Assembly (NCBI GenBank): GCA_030447725.1
Contig: JAUJOQ010000001.1
Location: forward strand, 311,068 to 375,067
Direction: 5' to 3'
From: Thermoleophilaceae bacterium
GTDB lineage: Bacteria > Actinomycetota > Thermoleophilia > Solirubrobacterales > Thermoleophilaceae
Length of the DNA: 64,000 nt
Within the stretch, counting starts at the first letter, position 1. Each line of letters opens with the position of its first letter. The notes under the pieces were generated by a model that had not been told where the DNA came from, made no database searches, and worked only from the letters and a program-made list of their open reading frames with translations. Of the stretch, positions 27,038 through 39,404 are shown piece by piece. Both the position numbers and the translations under genes were made by a program.

Positions 27038-28369
27038 GTGCGCGAACAGCTCGACTCAATCTGGGAACACGTCCGTGACGAGCTTCGTCAAGACGTGCCT
27101 GACTTCAAGTTCCACCTCTGGCTCGAGCCGCTCGAACTCGCCGGGGTGAGCGGACCAACGCTCTACGTCAGGGCGCCGGAGCACATCCGCACCTGGGTGC
27201 GCGACCGATACCTGCCCCTCCTCTCGGCCGCGGCGGCGCGGGGCTTTCGCTCCGACGCCCTCGTCGAGGTAGTCGACGGAGCGTGGACACAGGATCCCGG
27301 TCAGCGCGACGCCCGGTTCGCGTCTCCACTCGGTCCCCGCGAGCTTGGCTTGCGGCCGAAGTACACCTTCGAGCAGTTCGTGATCGGGCGAGGCAACCGG
27401 TTAGCGCACGCCGCCGCCCTCGCGGTAGCCGAACAGCCGGGCCAGACCTACAACCCGCTTTTCATCCACGGTCGCCCCGGGCTTGGCAAGACGCATCTCC
27501 TCCACGCCATCGGCAACTACGTAGCGCGGTTCGGCTCCGGGCTCACGGTCAGATACGCCACCGTCGAGGAGTTCACGACGGAGTTCGTTCAGGCGGTGCG
27601 GGCAAAGGACACGGCGACCTTCAAGCGCAACTTCCGCGGCGTCGATGTCCTGCTCCTCGACGACGTGCAGTTCCTGGCCGACAAGACTCGCACCGAAGAA
27701 GAGCTGTTCCATACTTTCAACGTGCTCCATGATTCCGGTCGCCAGTTGGTAATGACCTCTGATCGAAGCCCCGACGAGCTCGGCGGAATAGAGGACCGCC
27801 TCGGGGAGCGCTTCGCCTCCGGTCTGGTCGTCGGCCTCGACTCCCTTGATCTACCGGTGCGACGGGCCATCCTCCGCAAGCGGGCCCGCCTCGACTCGGT
27901 AACAGCGGCACCGGAGCTTGTAGACGAGATAGCCGCGTGCGTAACCACCAGCGTCAGGGCCCTCGAGGCGGCCCTGATCCAGGTCGTAGCCCACGCCTCT
28001 CTGCGCAACGAGCCGCCCTCGCCGGAGTTGGCACGCCGGCTGCTCAAGCGCCTCGCGCCGGAAACGGCCCAGACGCCGTGTACGGTGGCGGCGATCGTCG
28101 ACGCCACCGCTGCGCAGTTCGGCGTCGGCGCGGAGTCCGTGCTCGCTCGCGATCGCCGGCCGACGGTAACCCGCGCGCGCAAGGTGGCGATGTACCTGGC
28201 GCGCGAGCTGACGGGCCAGAGCTTCCCGGAGATCGGCCGCGGCTTCGGTGATCGCGATCACAGCACCGTCTTGCATGCGGTGCGTAGCGTCTCGACCCAG
28301 GTCACCCGCGATCCAGAGCTGGCCACGGCTGTGGACAAGCTGCGCAAACGGCTGTCCGCAACTACGTGA
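27038..28369 (+). CDS. dnaA: Chromosomal replication initiator protein DnaA
   Basis: [31 protein letters not shown], domain [21 protein letters not shown] start inferred. Confidence 0.96.
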   Translation: MREQLDSIWEHVRDELRQDVPDFKFHLWLEPLELAGVSGPTLYVRAPEHIRTWVRDRYLPLLSAAAARGFRSDALVEVVDGAWTQDPGQRDARFASPLGPRELGLRPKYTFEQFVIGRGNRLAHAAALAVAEQPGQTYNPLFIHGRPGLGKTHLLHAIGNYVARFGSGLTVRYATVEEFTTEFVQAVRAKDTATFKRNFRGVDVLLLDDVQFLADKTRTEEELFHTFNVLHDSGRQLVMTSDRSPDELGGIEDRLGERFASGLVVGLDSLDLPVRRAILRKRARLDSVTAAPELVDEIAACVTTSVRALEAALIQVVAHASLRNEPPSPELARRLLKRLAPETAQTPCTVAAIVDATAAQFGVGAESVLARDRRPTVTRARKVAMYLARELTGQSFPEIGRGFGDRDHSTVLHAVRSVSTQVTRDPELATAVDKLRKRLSATT

Positions 28370-28506
28370 CCTCCGCTGCGACTGCAAGAATCACCGGAGA
28401 TGCCCGGCGCGGTTGTGTCTATCTCAGCCGCTCTAGACAGCCGGTTGGCGACGCTCCTCACCTATCAACACCCCCTACTTCCCCTGACAAGACTGGATAG
28501 ATCTCG

Positions 28507-29616
28507 TTGAAGTTCACCGTTTCCCGTGAAACGTTCTTGGCTCAACTATCGGTTGTAGCTCGGGGCGCGTCGACGCGGAGCGCGATCCAAACCCTCGCCG
28601 GTGTGTTGATTCGCCTCGAAGAGGACCGCGCCGAGCTACACGCGACCGACACCGATCTCGGCATCCGCGCCTCACTCGATGCGCAGATCGAGGTCGCGGG
28701 CTCCGTTGTCGTTCCCGGCCGACTGCTCCTCGACGTGGCGCGGTCGCTGCCGCAGGACTCCGTGTCCGTGGAGTACCGGGCATCGAAGCAGGACGTCGAG
28801 GTGATCTCCGGGCCTGCGAGCTTCCACCTGCGCACATTGCCGCTCGAGGACTTCCCCAAGCTTCCACAGCCCCATCCCGCCGCAGCGCTGTCGGTTCCCG
28901 CAGCCGCCTTCGTCGAGACCGTCGGACGGGTGGCACGCTCTGCGTCGCGCGACGAGACTCGTCCCCATCTCACGGGAGTGCTCGTCACCGGCGAGGACGA
29001 TCTCCTCCGGATGGTGGCCACCGACTCCTACCGTCTTTCAGTCAAGGAGACCAAGCTCGAGCAAACGCTGGCCGGCAAGCTCGAGGCCAACGTCCCCGCG
29101 CGAACGCTGCAGGAACTGAGCCGAATCGCCGCCGCCAACGGCGCGGAGACCATCGACGTCACCGCGCTCGAGAACCAGGTCGTGTTCAGCGTCGGCAACG
29201 TCGTCCTGTCATCGCGGCTGGTGGATGGTCGATTCCCCAACTATCAGCAGCTCCTGCCGGAGTCCTACGAGCATGAGCTGAGGGTCGAGCGCAGCGAGCT
29301 GCTCGACGTGGTCCGGCGCATCAGCCTGTTGGCCCAGAAGAACGCCCCGCTGAGGCTGGCCTTCACCGAGGGAGCGCTCGAGATCTCCGCACAGACGCCC
29401 GACGTGGGCGAGGCCCGTGAGTCCCTTCCGGTTTCGTTTAAAGGCGAACCACTGGAGATCGGGTTCAACCCGGAGTTCTTCCGCGACGGGCTGGAGAGCG
29501 CGGAGACCGACGAGCTCGTGCTCAAGTTGATCTCTCCGCTGCGGCCGGGCCTGATCCAGTCCGGCGACGATGGCGGCTTCATCTACCTCGTGATGCCGAT
29601 CCGGCTGAACGTCTGA
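28507..29616 (+). CDS. dnaN: DNA polymerase III beta clamp
   Basis: MKFTVSRETFLAQLSVVARGASTRSAIQTLAGVLI...GFIYLVMPIRLNV. Confidence 0.96.
   Translation: MKFTVSRETFLAQLSVVARGASTRSAIQTLAGVLIRLEEDRAELHATDTDLGIRASLDAQIEVAGSVVVPGRLLLDVARSLPQDSVSVEYRASKQDVEVISGPASFHLRTLPLEDFPKLPQPHPAAALSVPAAAFVETVGRVARSASRDETRPHLTGVLVTGEDDLLRMVATDSYRLSVKETKLEQTLAGKLEANVPARTLQELSRIAAANGAETIDVTALENQVVFSVGNVVLSSRLVDGRFPNYQQLLPESYEHELRVERSELLDVVRRISLLAQKNAPLRLAFTEGALEISAQTPDVGEARESLPVSFKGEPLEIGFNPEFFRDGLESAETDELVLKLISPLRPGLIQSGDDGGFIYLVMPIRLNV
28518..28533. promoter_or_regulatory. parS-like ParB-binding site in the dnaN start
   Basis: CGTTTCcCGtGAAACG, one central mismatch to parS consensus. Confidence 0.85.
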
Positions 29617-29628
29617 AAGAGGGAGCCC

Positions 29629-30741
29629 GTGCAGGTCACGGCCCTCCACCTGCGCGACTTTCGCAACTATGCCCGCGCCGACGCCGAGCTCGACGAGCGG
29701 CTGACGGTCGTGGCCGGCCCCAATGGAGCGGGCAAGACGAACCTCCTCGAGGCGGTGTACTTCGCCTGCACGGGGCGTTCACCGCGTACGTCGACAGAGC
29801 GCGAGCTTCCGCGCCACGGGGTCGGCGTGGCTCGGGTAACGCTCGCCACACGGGGCGCAGACGATGTCGAGCACCTGATCGAAGCCGGCTTCACCCCGGG
29901 CGAGGAGAAATCCCTGCGGGTGGACGGCGCTCCTGTGGACAGCCTGTTGGCAGTGGCCGAACGCCCGCTCGTGAGCGTCTTCCTGCCCGATCGCCTCGAA
30001 CTCGTCAAGGGTGCTCCAAGCGGACGTCGGGCCCACCTCGACAGCCTCGTCGCCGCCGTGTGGCCGGCCCGCGCCGGTACGCGTGCCGCGTACTCACGGG
30101 CGCTGGCGCAGCGCAATGCGCTCCTGGGCCGGGTAAAGGCCGGAGTGTCATCGCTGGGCTCGCTCTTCACCTGGGATGCCGAGCTGGCTCGGCACGGGGC
30201 ACAGCTGATGGCCGACCGATCGAGCGTGCTCACCCTCCTAGCGCCCTTCTTCGAGGCGCGCGGCGCCGACCTCGGCCTTCCCGGCGACCCGAGCCTGGAG
30301 TACCGCCCGCGCTGCGCCTCCTCGACCGCGGAAGGACTGAGGGCCGAGCTCGGCGAGCGCCATGAGGCCGACCTCGAGCGCGGCTTCACCGCTCACGGCC
30401 CACATCGCGACGACGTACGCCTGATCCACGCTGGGCGCTCTCTGCGCAGCTACGGCTCGCAGGGCCAGCAACGCGTCGGATTGCTGGCCCTGCTGTTCGC
30501 GGAGCGCGATCTGCTGCGAGCCGAGCGGGGACGTCTGCCGCTGATGCTCTTGGACGACGTGATGTCGGAGCTGGACTCCCTCCGCCGGGAGCTGCTGGCC
30601 GACCTGCTGCGCTCGGAGGGCCAGAGCCTGGTGACGACCACCGACCTCGACCACGTCCCAGGTGGTCGCGACCCGGGAACGACGGTGATCGAAGTGAGCG
30701 ACGGGACGCTGTCGCCCGCCGCCTGGCGAGCGGTCGCATGA
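29629..30741 (+). CDS. recF: DNA replication and repair protein RecF
   Basis: GPNGAGKTNLLEAVYFACTGRSPRTSTERELPRHG, LLLDDVMSELDSLRRELL. Confidence 0.95.
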   Translation: MQVTALHLRDFRNYARADAELDERLTVVAGPNGAGKTNLLEAVYFACTGRSPRTSTERELPRHGVGVARVTLATRGADDVEHLIEAGFTPGEEKSLRVDGAPVDSLLAVAERPLVSVFLPDRLELVKGAPSGRRAHLDSLVAAVWPARAGTRAAYSRALAQRNALLGRVKAGVSSLGSLFTWDAELARHGAQLMADRSSVLTLLAPFFEARGADLGLPGDPSLEYRPRCASSTAEGLRAELGERHEADLERGFTAHGPHRDDVRLIHAGRSLRSYGSQGQQRVGLLALLFAERDLLRAERGRLPLMLLDDVMSELDSLRRELLADLLRSEGQSLVTTTDLDHVPGGRDPGTTVIEVSDGTLSPAAWRAVA

Positions 30742-31046
30742 GGCGAGCCGGCCCACGCTTGCTCGGCGAGGCCCTCGGCGAAGCCGTGGCCCGCGCCGCG
30801 CCGGCGACCGCGCTCGCCCGTATCCAGGCACGGTGGCCCGAGCTCGCGGGCGAGGCGATCTGCGCCGAGGCGACGCCCGTGGCCGAGCGCGGCGGCACCC
30901 TGACGATCGAGTGCCGCTCGGCGGTCTGGGCGGCTGAGCTGGAGCTCCTCGGACCGGACCTTCTCCGGCGCCTGAACGAGGCGCTCGGACCGGTGGGGCA
31001 CCCGCCGCTCACCCGTCTCCGGGTACAGGCCACGGGCGGCCGCTGA
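30738..31046 (+). CDS. DUF721/DciA-like protein
   Basis: ARIQARWPELAGEAICAEATPVAERGGTLTIECRSAVWAAELELLGPDLLRRLNEAL; recF-DUF721-gyrB context. Confidence 0.8.
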   Translation: MRRAGPRLLGEALGEAVARAAPATALARIQARWPELAGEAICAEATPVAERGGTLTIECRSAVWAAELELLGPDLLRRLNEALGPVGHPPLTRLRVQATGGR

Positions 31047-31199
31047 CGCGGATCCGTAACAGGGGGAAACAAGACGTTGCACACCGCGCCCGTTTACGCC
31101 TATTTGCGGGGCTTTTGGTGCACGTCGAGGCGTTCGCGGCACCCCGGCTCTGCTATCATCCCTCGCCGTTGTTCTGAGCGCCCCGACCCGTGGAGCTGA

Positions 31200-33679
<2,480 letters not shown>

Positions 33680-33680
<1 letters not shown>

Positions 33681-36310
33681 TGGCCGGCGCCGAGATCCTC
33701 TCCGGAGGCCACATAGAGCCCCGCGGCCTCGAGGAGGAGATGCGCTCCTCCTACCTGGACTACGCCATGAGCGTGATCGTCGGGCGAGCGCTGCCCGACG
33801 TGCGCGACGGGCTCAAGCCCGTGCATCGGCGCGTGCTGTACGCGATGCACGAGAGCGGCCTCGGACCGACACGCCCGTACAAGAAGTCCGCCGCAACCGT
33901 CGGTGAGGTGATGTCGAAGTTCCACCCGCACGGCGACTCGGCGATCTACGACACGCTCGTGCGCCTGGCGCAGGACTTCGCGATGCGCGAGCCGCTCGTC
34001 GACGGGCAGGGCAACTTCGGCTCGATCGACAACGACTCCGCTGCCGCCATGCGCTACACGGAGGCCCGCCTTGCGCGGCTGGCCACGGAGATGCTCCGTG
34101 ACATCGACGCGGACACCGTCGACTTCAGCCCGACCTACGACGACGCTCGTCTCGAGCCGTCGGTGCTGCCGTCGCGGTTCCCCAACCTGCTGGTCAACGG
34201 CTCCGCCGGCATCGCCGTCGGAATGGCCACAAACATCCCACCGCACAACCTCCGCGAGGTGATCGACGGCGTGGTGGCCTACATCGACGATCCGACGATC
34301 GACGTGGCCGGGCTGATGAGGCACATCAAGGGCCCGGACTTCCCGACCGGCGGGGTGATCAAGGGCTGGCAGGGCATCAAGGACGCATATGACACCGGCC
34401 GCGGTCGCGTGGTGGTCCAGGGCCGCGCGCACACGGAGGACATCGGACGCGGCAAGGAGGCGATCATCGTCACCGAGCTGCCCTACCAGGTGTCCAAGGG
34501 CGACGGGCGCAACGACGGCTCGGGCTTGATCAAGAAGATCGCCGAGGCCGTGCAGAACGGGCGCATCCCGCAGATCTCCGACCTGCGCGACGAGTCGGGC
34601 AAGACCGGCATCAGGCTCGTGATCGAGCTCAAGCGCGACGCCATCCCGAAGGTCGTGCTCAACAACCTGTTCAAGTTCACGCCGCTGCAGAGCACGTTCG
34701 GCGTCAACACCGTCGCCCTTGTGGACGGCGTGCCGAAGGTCCTCTCGCTGCGCGAGCTGATCGGCGAGTACGTGCAGCACCAGCGCGAGGTGGTGGTGCG
34801 GCGCACGAAGCACGAGCTGGGCCAGCGCGAGGCCCGGCTGCACATCCTCGAGGGACTGTTGATCGCGATCGCCGACATCGACGCGGTGATAACGCTGATC
34901 CGCGGGTCCGCCGATCCGGACACCGCCCGCGACGGCCTGATGGAGCGCTTCGATCTCACCCGCATCCAGGCCCAGGCGATCCTGGACCTGCGCCTGCAGC
35001 GCCTCACCGCCCTCGAAGCGGACAAGCTGCGTGGCGAGCACGCCGAGGTGGTGGAGCGCATCCGCGAGCTGCGGGCAATTCTTGGCGACGAGCAGCGGGT
35101 GCGGGACATCATCAAGGAGGAGCTGCTCGAGATCCGCCATGCCTACGGCGACGAGCGGCGCACGGAGATCACCCACTCCGAGGGCGACATCGACATCGAG
35201 GACCTGATCGCCGACCAGCAGATGGTGATCGCCATCACGCGATCGGGCTACATCAAGTCGCTGCCGCTTGCCACCTACCGCACGCAGCGCCGCGGGGGCG
35301 TCGGGGTGTCGGGGATGAACATGAAGGACGACGACTACATCGAGCACCTCTTCGTCTGCTCGACGCACGACTACCTGCTGTTCTTCACCAACCGCGGCAA
35401 GGTCTATCGGCAGAAGGTCTACGAGCTGCCCGAGGCCTCGCGCACCGCGAAGGGGCGGGCATTGGTCAACGTGCTGCCCTTGCGCGACGGCGAGTTCGTG
35501 CGCGCCGTGCTCTCCACCCGTGACTTCACCGAGGGCAAGTACCTGGTCTTCGCCACGAAGGAGGGCCAGATCAAGAAGACCGACTTCGGTGCCTACAACA
35601 CGCCGATCAAGGCCGACGGCATCATCGCGATCAAGATCCGCGACAGCGACGAGCTGGTTGCCGTCCGCCGCACCGACGGAGAGGACGACATCATCATGGT
35701 CTCGAGGTCGGGGCAGGCCGCGAGGTTCAACGAGGACCAGGCGCGTCCGATGGGCCGCGACACCGCCGGCGTGCGCGGAATGAACGTCGGGCGCGGAGAC
35801 AACTGCGTGCTGGCGATGGACATCGCGCGCGACGACACCGAGCTGCTCGTGATCACCGAGAACGGCTATGGCAAGCGCACGCTCGTGTCCGAGTATCCGG
35901 TCAAGGGCCGCGGCGCCATGGGCGTCAAGACCATCCATCTGACCGAGAAGAAGGGCGGCGTGGCCGGTGCGCTGATCGTCCGCGAGCACCAGGACCTCGT
36001 GTTCATCTCTCAGACCGGAATGGTCCAGCGCACGAGCGTCAGAGGGATCTCGCTTCAGGGACGGCCGGCCCAGGGCGTGCGGCTGATGAACCTGCGCGAG
36101 GACGACCGGGTCAGTGCTGTGGCCCTGATCATGGAGGATGAGGCCGACACGTCAGCGGTGGTGCACGGTGACGCCGAGGGCGTGGAGCGCATCGATGAGC
36201 TGCCCCCCGAGCCGGTGGGGGAGTCTCCCGGCCCGGCGATCGGCGGCATCGACGTCGATCGATCAGAGGCCGAGTCCCCCGAGGAGGACGACCCCGACGC
36301 TCCCGCCTGA
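33680..36310 (+). CDS. gyrA: DNA gyrase subunit A
   Basis: [33 protein letters not shown], catalytic-Tyr region [21 protein letters not shown] GyrA-box. Confidence 0.97.
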
Positions 36311-36330
36311 CCCGACCGACCCGCCGTTGG

Positions 36331-36398
36331 GGAGGAGCGCAGCCGGGACGTCTCGGGAGGAGCGCAGCCGGGACGTTGTCCCGGCGAGCACCGCACCG
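36331..36398. repeat. Palindromic element family 1: half copy (36331-36351) followed by full copy (36356-36398)
   Basis: GGAGGAGCGCA-GCCGGGAC-gtt-GTCCCGGC-GAGCACCGCACCG; the half copy ends at the hairpin apex. Confidence 0.9.
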
Positions 36399-36449
36399 AC
36401 CCTCTCATCTGTCAGAATGGCCTGACCAGGGAAAGGAGGTGGTCCTAAC

Positions 36450-36494
36450 TTGATAGACAGAACATTCGGGACTCTGGAGGTGTCCGGCCGCTAG
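36450..36494 (+). CDS. Candidate 14-aa small ORF (LIDRTFGTLEVSGR) with exceptionally long SD
   Basis: gAAAGGAGGTGGTCCtaac-TTG; near-full complement of the canonical 16S 3' end. Confidence 0.4.
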   Translation: MIDRTFGTLEVSGR

Positions 36495-36504
36495 ACCGGA
36501 CGTC

Positions 36505-36600
36505 GGGGAGGGCCCAGGCGGAACGTTGTCCCGCCGAGCACCGACCCGTTGACGTTGGGAAGGAGCGCAGGCGGAACGTTGTCCCGCCGAGCACCGACCC
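36505..36600. repeat. Palindromic element family 1: two further copies (36505-36547, 36558-36600)
   Basis: GGCGGAAC-gtt-GTCCCGCC-GAGCACCGACCC twice, 53-bp offset; second has intact GGAGCGCA left flank. Confidence 0.9.
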
Positions 36601-36731
36601 GGGGATTGACTGGACCCCGTCGAGCGGAGTCCAACCGTGACACCGTCGGGAGTGGTGGCTGGGACTTGTCCCTCCGGCCCGGGCTGGGTGCCCGTGAAGC
36701 CACCCCGATCGAAGTCCAGCAATGGTGTACC

Positions 36732-36759
36732 CGAGGGGCGTCCGAAAGGGCGCCCCTCG
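36732..36759. repeat. 28-nt hairpin with GAAA tetraloop
   Basis: cgaggggcgtcc-GAAA-gggcgcccctcg: 12 bp incl. one G-U, C(GAAA)G loop on + strand. Confidence 0.8.
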
Positions 36760-36794
36760 AGGTTGCGGGCCCGCGTGCGTTCGTAGGCGCGCCG

Positions 36795-37259
36795 TCAGGG
36801 CGCCGGCCCGTCGACGTTCGGCTCGTCAGAGCCGGCTGTATCGTCGCTCGAGGACGGGTCATCCTCGAGGCTGCTCACCCTGTCCTGCAGCTCAGTGAGC
36901 GTGTCGGTTGCCTTCGTGACGTCCCGCTTCGCGTCGGAGGCGTCTTTCTCGGCGCGTCCGAGGCGGTCCTCGAGCTTGGATACGTCGCCGGCGGGGGCCA
37001 GGTTCCCGACTCGTGTGTCGAGCGCAGAGAGCCTCTCTTCCAGCTGCTCCTGTCGGCGTTCGAGCGACTCCGTTCGGTCGGCCGCGTCACGAGCGGTCTT
37101 GCGTGCGTCATTGCCAGAGGTGTCCAAGAGCGCGATGAGCGCAACGGCCGTGGCCGCGACAGCCCAGACGCCGGCCACGAGGGTCCAACGGCGAAGGGTG
37201 CGCAGCTCGGACTGGGTGGCCGCCGTCGCCGGGGGTTCACTGCGCTCCGGAGAGCGCAA
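36795..37259 (-). CDS. Membrane-anchored coiled-coil protein, function unknown
   Basis: One TM (WTLVAGVWAVAATAVALIALLD) then heptad-rich region. Confidence 0.7.
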   Translation of the reverse strand: MRSPERSEPPATAATQSELRTLRRWTLVAGVWAVAATAVALIALLDTSGNDARKTARDAADRTESLERRQEQLEERLSALDTRVGNLAPAGDVSKLEDRLGRAEKDASDAKRDVTKATDTLTELQDRVSSLEDDPSSSDDTAGSDEPNVDGPAP

Positions 37260-37272
37260 GTTCTCCGACTCC

Positions 37273-37875
37273 TCAAGTGGCGAGGTATTGCTCCCAGGCC
37301 CGGGGAATCACAGGAGCGGCGACGTGGATGAAGATCGTGGAGCTGGGAGCGCGCGGCACGTGCCGTGGAACCATGTTCGCCTGACGTGGCAGCCGGTCGC
37401 CCTTGCGCCGGTTGCATGGAGCGCAGGAGGTGACGATGTTGTCCCAGCCCGAGCCGCCTCCCTTCGAGCGGGGGATCACGTGGTCGACGGTGAGGTTGCC
37501 ACGCTCCTGCCCGCAGTACTGGCAGGTCCAGCGGTCGCGCGCGAAGACCGCGCGCCGGGTAATCTTGCGCCGGTGGGCGTCACGGGGGATGCGCACATAG
37601 GTCTTGAGGCGGATGACCACGGGCCGGGGCAGCGTCAGGCTCTCGGCGTGCAGAGCCCACTCACCGCGCTCGAGGATCTCCGCGCGGTCCTTGAGCACCA
37701 GGATCGCCGCACGGCGCACCGTGCATACGTTGATGGGCTCATACGAGGCGTTGAGCACCAAGACGCGGCCCCCGGAAGCTGCCTGCAGAGGAGGACGGTG
37801 CCCTCGTTTGCCGCTTTCGCCGACCCGCGGGGCGGGCCGGCATCCGGGCAGACCCCGAACTGGCGCCGGCTTCAT
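37273..37875 (-). CDS. HNH endonuclease family protein
   Basis: RWTCQYCGQERGNLTVDHVIPRSKGGGSGWDNIVTSCAPCNRRKGDR. Confidence 0.92.
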   Translation of the reverse strand: MKPAPVRGLPGCRPAPRVGESGKRGHRPPLQAASGGRVLVLNASYEPINVCTVRRAAILVLKDRAEILERGEWALHAESLTLPRPVVIRLKTYVRIPRDAHRRKITRRAVFARDRWTCQYCGQERGNLTVDHVIPRSKGGGSGWDNIVTSCAPCNRRKGDRLPRQANMVPRHVPRAPSSTIFIHVAAPVIPRAWEQYLAT

Positions 37876-37957
37876 CTCACCAGCCCCGAGTACCGCTGGT
37901 AAAGCCTGAGAGCTTGCCGCCACGGTGGCGCCAGTGTAGCGGCCAACCCGGCTCCGT

Positions 37958-38815
37958 CTAGACGGTTGGCGCTGCGGGCGCGGCGGGGTAGGAGCCCAGC
38001 ACCCGCAGGCTCTGGACCCGTGCGGACAGCGCGCCAAGGGCCGCCGCGACCATCTCGTCGAGCACGTGCCCTTCGAGGTCGCAGAAGAACATGTAATGCC
38101 CCAGACCTTCCCGCCGCGGCCGCGACTCGATCTTCGTGAGGTTGATGTCACGCTCCGAGAACTCGCGCAGCACGGTCATGAGGGCCCCTGGGGATGAGTC
38201 GTTGAAGCCCCAGAAGACAACGGAGGTCTTGGCTGCGCCGTCGGGACGACCGTCCCGGGAGTCCGCGGGGGCCAGCCAGACGAACCGAGTGAGGTTGTCG
38301 GGGTGGTCCTCCACGCCCTCTGCCAAGACCGCGCCGCCGTAGAGGTCCGCGGACAGGCGCGAGCCGAGCGCGGCCCAGGGCTCGGGCGAGTCGCCCACCC
38401 TGCGCACGGCCTCCGCGGTCGACGTGGCCGCCACCCGCTCGGCGCCCGGAAGGCTCTCCCGCAGGAAGCGCGCGCACTGCGCCGTGGCCTGAGGGTGGGA
38501 GAGCACCCGCTCGATGGCGCCGAGATCGAGCGCCCTGCGGGCAATCAGGTGGTGATGAATGGGATGCACCACCTCGCCGGCGATGCGCACGCGATCGGCT
38601 TCGCCCGCCAGTGCGTCGAGGGTGGCGCCCACCCCGCCTTCGAGCGAGTTCTCGATCGGCACCACCGCGCGGTCGGTCTCGCCGTTCTGCACCGCCATCA
38701 CCGTCTCGTACACGGTGGACCGCGGCTCTGGCTCCACCCCCGCGGGAGCGGAGGCCAGCAGCGCCTCCTCCGTGTAGGTGCCGGCGGGTCCCAGGAACGC
38801 TACGCGGAGGGCCAT
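37958..38815 (-). CDS. pheA: Prephenate dehydratase
   Basis: VAFLGPAGTYTEEALL, VVPIENSLEGGV, ACT-domain LTKIESRPRREGLGHYMFFCDLEGH. Confidence 0.95.
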   Translation of the reverse strand: MALRVAFLGPAGTYTEEALLASAPAGVEPEPRSTVYETVMAVQNGETDRAVVPIENSLEGGVGATLDALAGEADRVRIAGEVVHPIHHHLIARRALDLGAIERVLSHPQATAQCARFLRESLPGAERVAATSTAEAVRRVGDSPEPWAALGSRLSADLYGGAVLAEGVEDHPDNLTRFVWLAPADSRDGRPDGAAKTSVVFWGFNDSSPGALMTVLREFSERDINLTKIESRPRREGLGHYMFFCDLEGHVLDEMVAAALGALSARVQSLRVLGSYPAAPAAPTV

Positions 38816-38825
38816 GCGGGCCTGG

Positions 38826-39347
38826 CTAGGCGCCGGCCGGGCTCTGGGACTGGCCGGCGAGCGCCGAGCTCACGGCTTCCTGCTCTTCGGGCGAGAGCTC
38901 GTGCTCCGCGGAGCCATCAACCACCTGCTTGACGTATACGCGCGCGTTCTCGCGGTGCAGGATGGAAGAGAGCACCACGCCAGAGCGGTGCGAATCGAGC
39001 AGCGCGATCGAGCTGGACTGCCGTCCCGACATCTCCCCGTAGGCGTCGTAACGGACGACGGCGCGGTAGGCCACCGCTCCGTCGATGCGCTCCTCGGCGG
39101 CCGTCATCCGTCGCTCGATACGCGAGGACGCCTCTTCCATCCAGTCACGCAGCTCCATAAAGCCCTGTTCGAGCCGGGCGGCGTGGGCGACGAGGTCTCG
39201 CTCCGAGCCTTCGCCCATCACGGCGCGCTGCGCGCTGCGGACCCTGCGCAGGCGTACGGTGGCGACGATGGCCAGCACCAGCGATAAGAGTGCCACTCCC
39301 GCCGCGGCCGCGGCCAGGATGCCCTCAGGAGAGGAAAGTCCGTCCAC
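38826..39347 (-). CDS. DUF4446-like membrane protein
   Basis: AVVRYDAYGEMSGRQSSSIALLDSHRSGVVLSSILHRENARVYVKQV. Confidence 0.8.
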   Translation of the reverse strand: MDGLSSPEGILAAAAAGVALLSLVLAIVATVRLRRVRSAQRAVMGEGSERDLVAHAARLEQGFMELRDWMEEASSRIERRMTAAEERIDGAVAYRAVVRYDAYGEMSGRQSSSIALLDSHRSGVVLSSILHRENARVYVKQVVDGSAEHELSPEEQEAVSSALAGQSQSPAGA

Positions 39348-39404
39348 CGCCCGGAAGCTACTGCACGGGTCCGTGGCTGCGCAGCGTACTCACGACCGCG
39401 GCGA

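Noticed and set aside
37273-37875. HNH endonuclease as a mobile or restriction element
   Set aside because: Stand-alone HNH protein of a widespread actinobacterial chromosomal family, next to pheA, with no methylase, intron or phage context.
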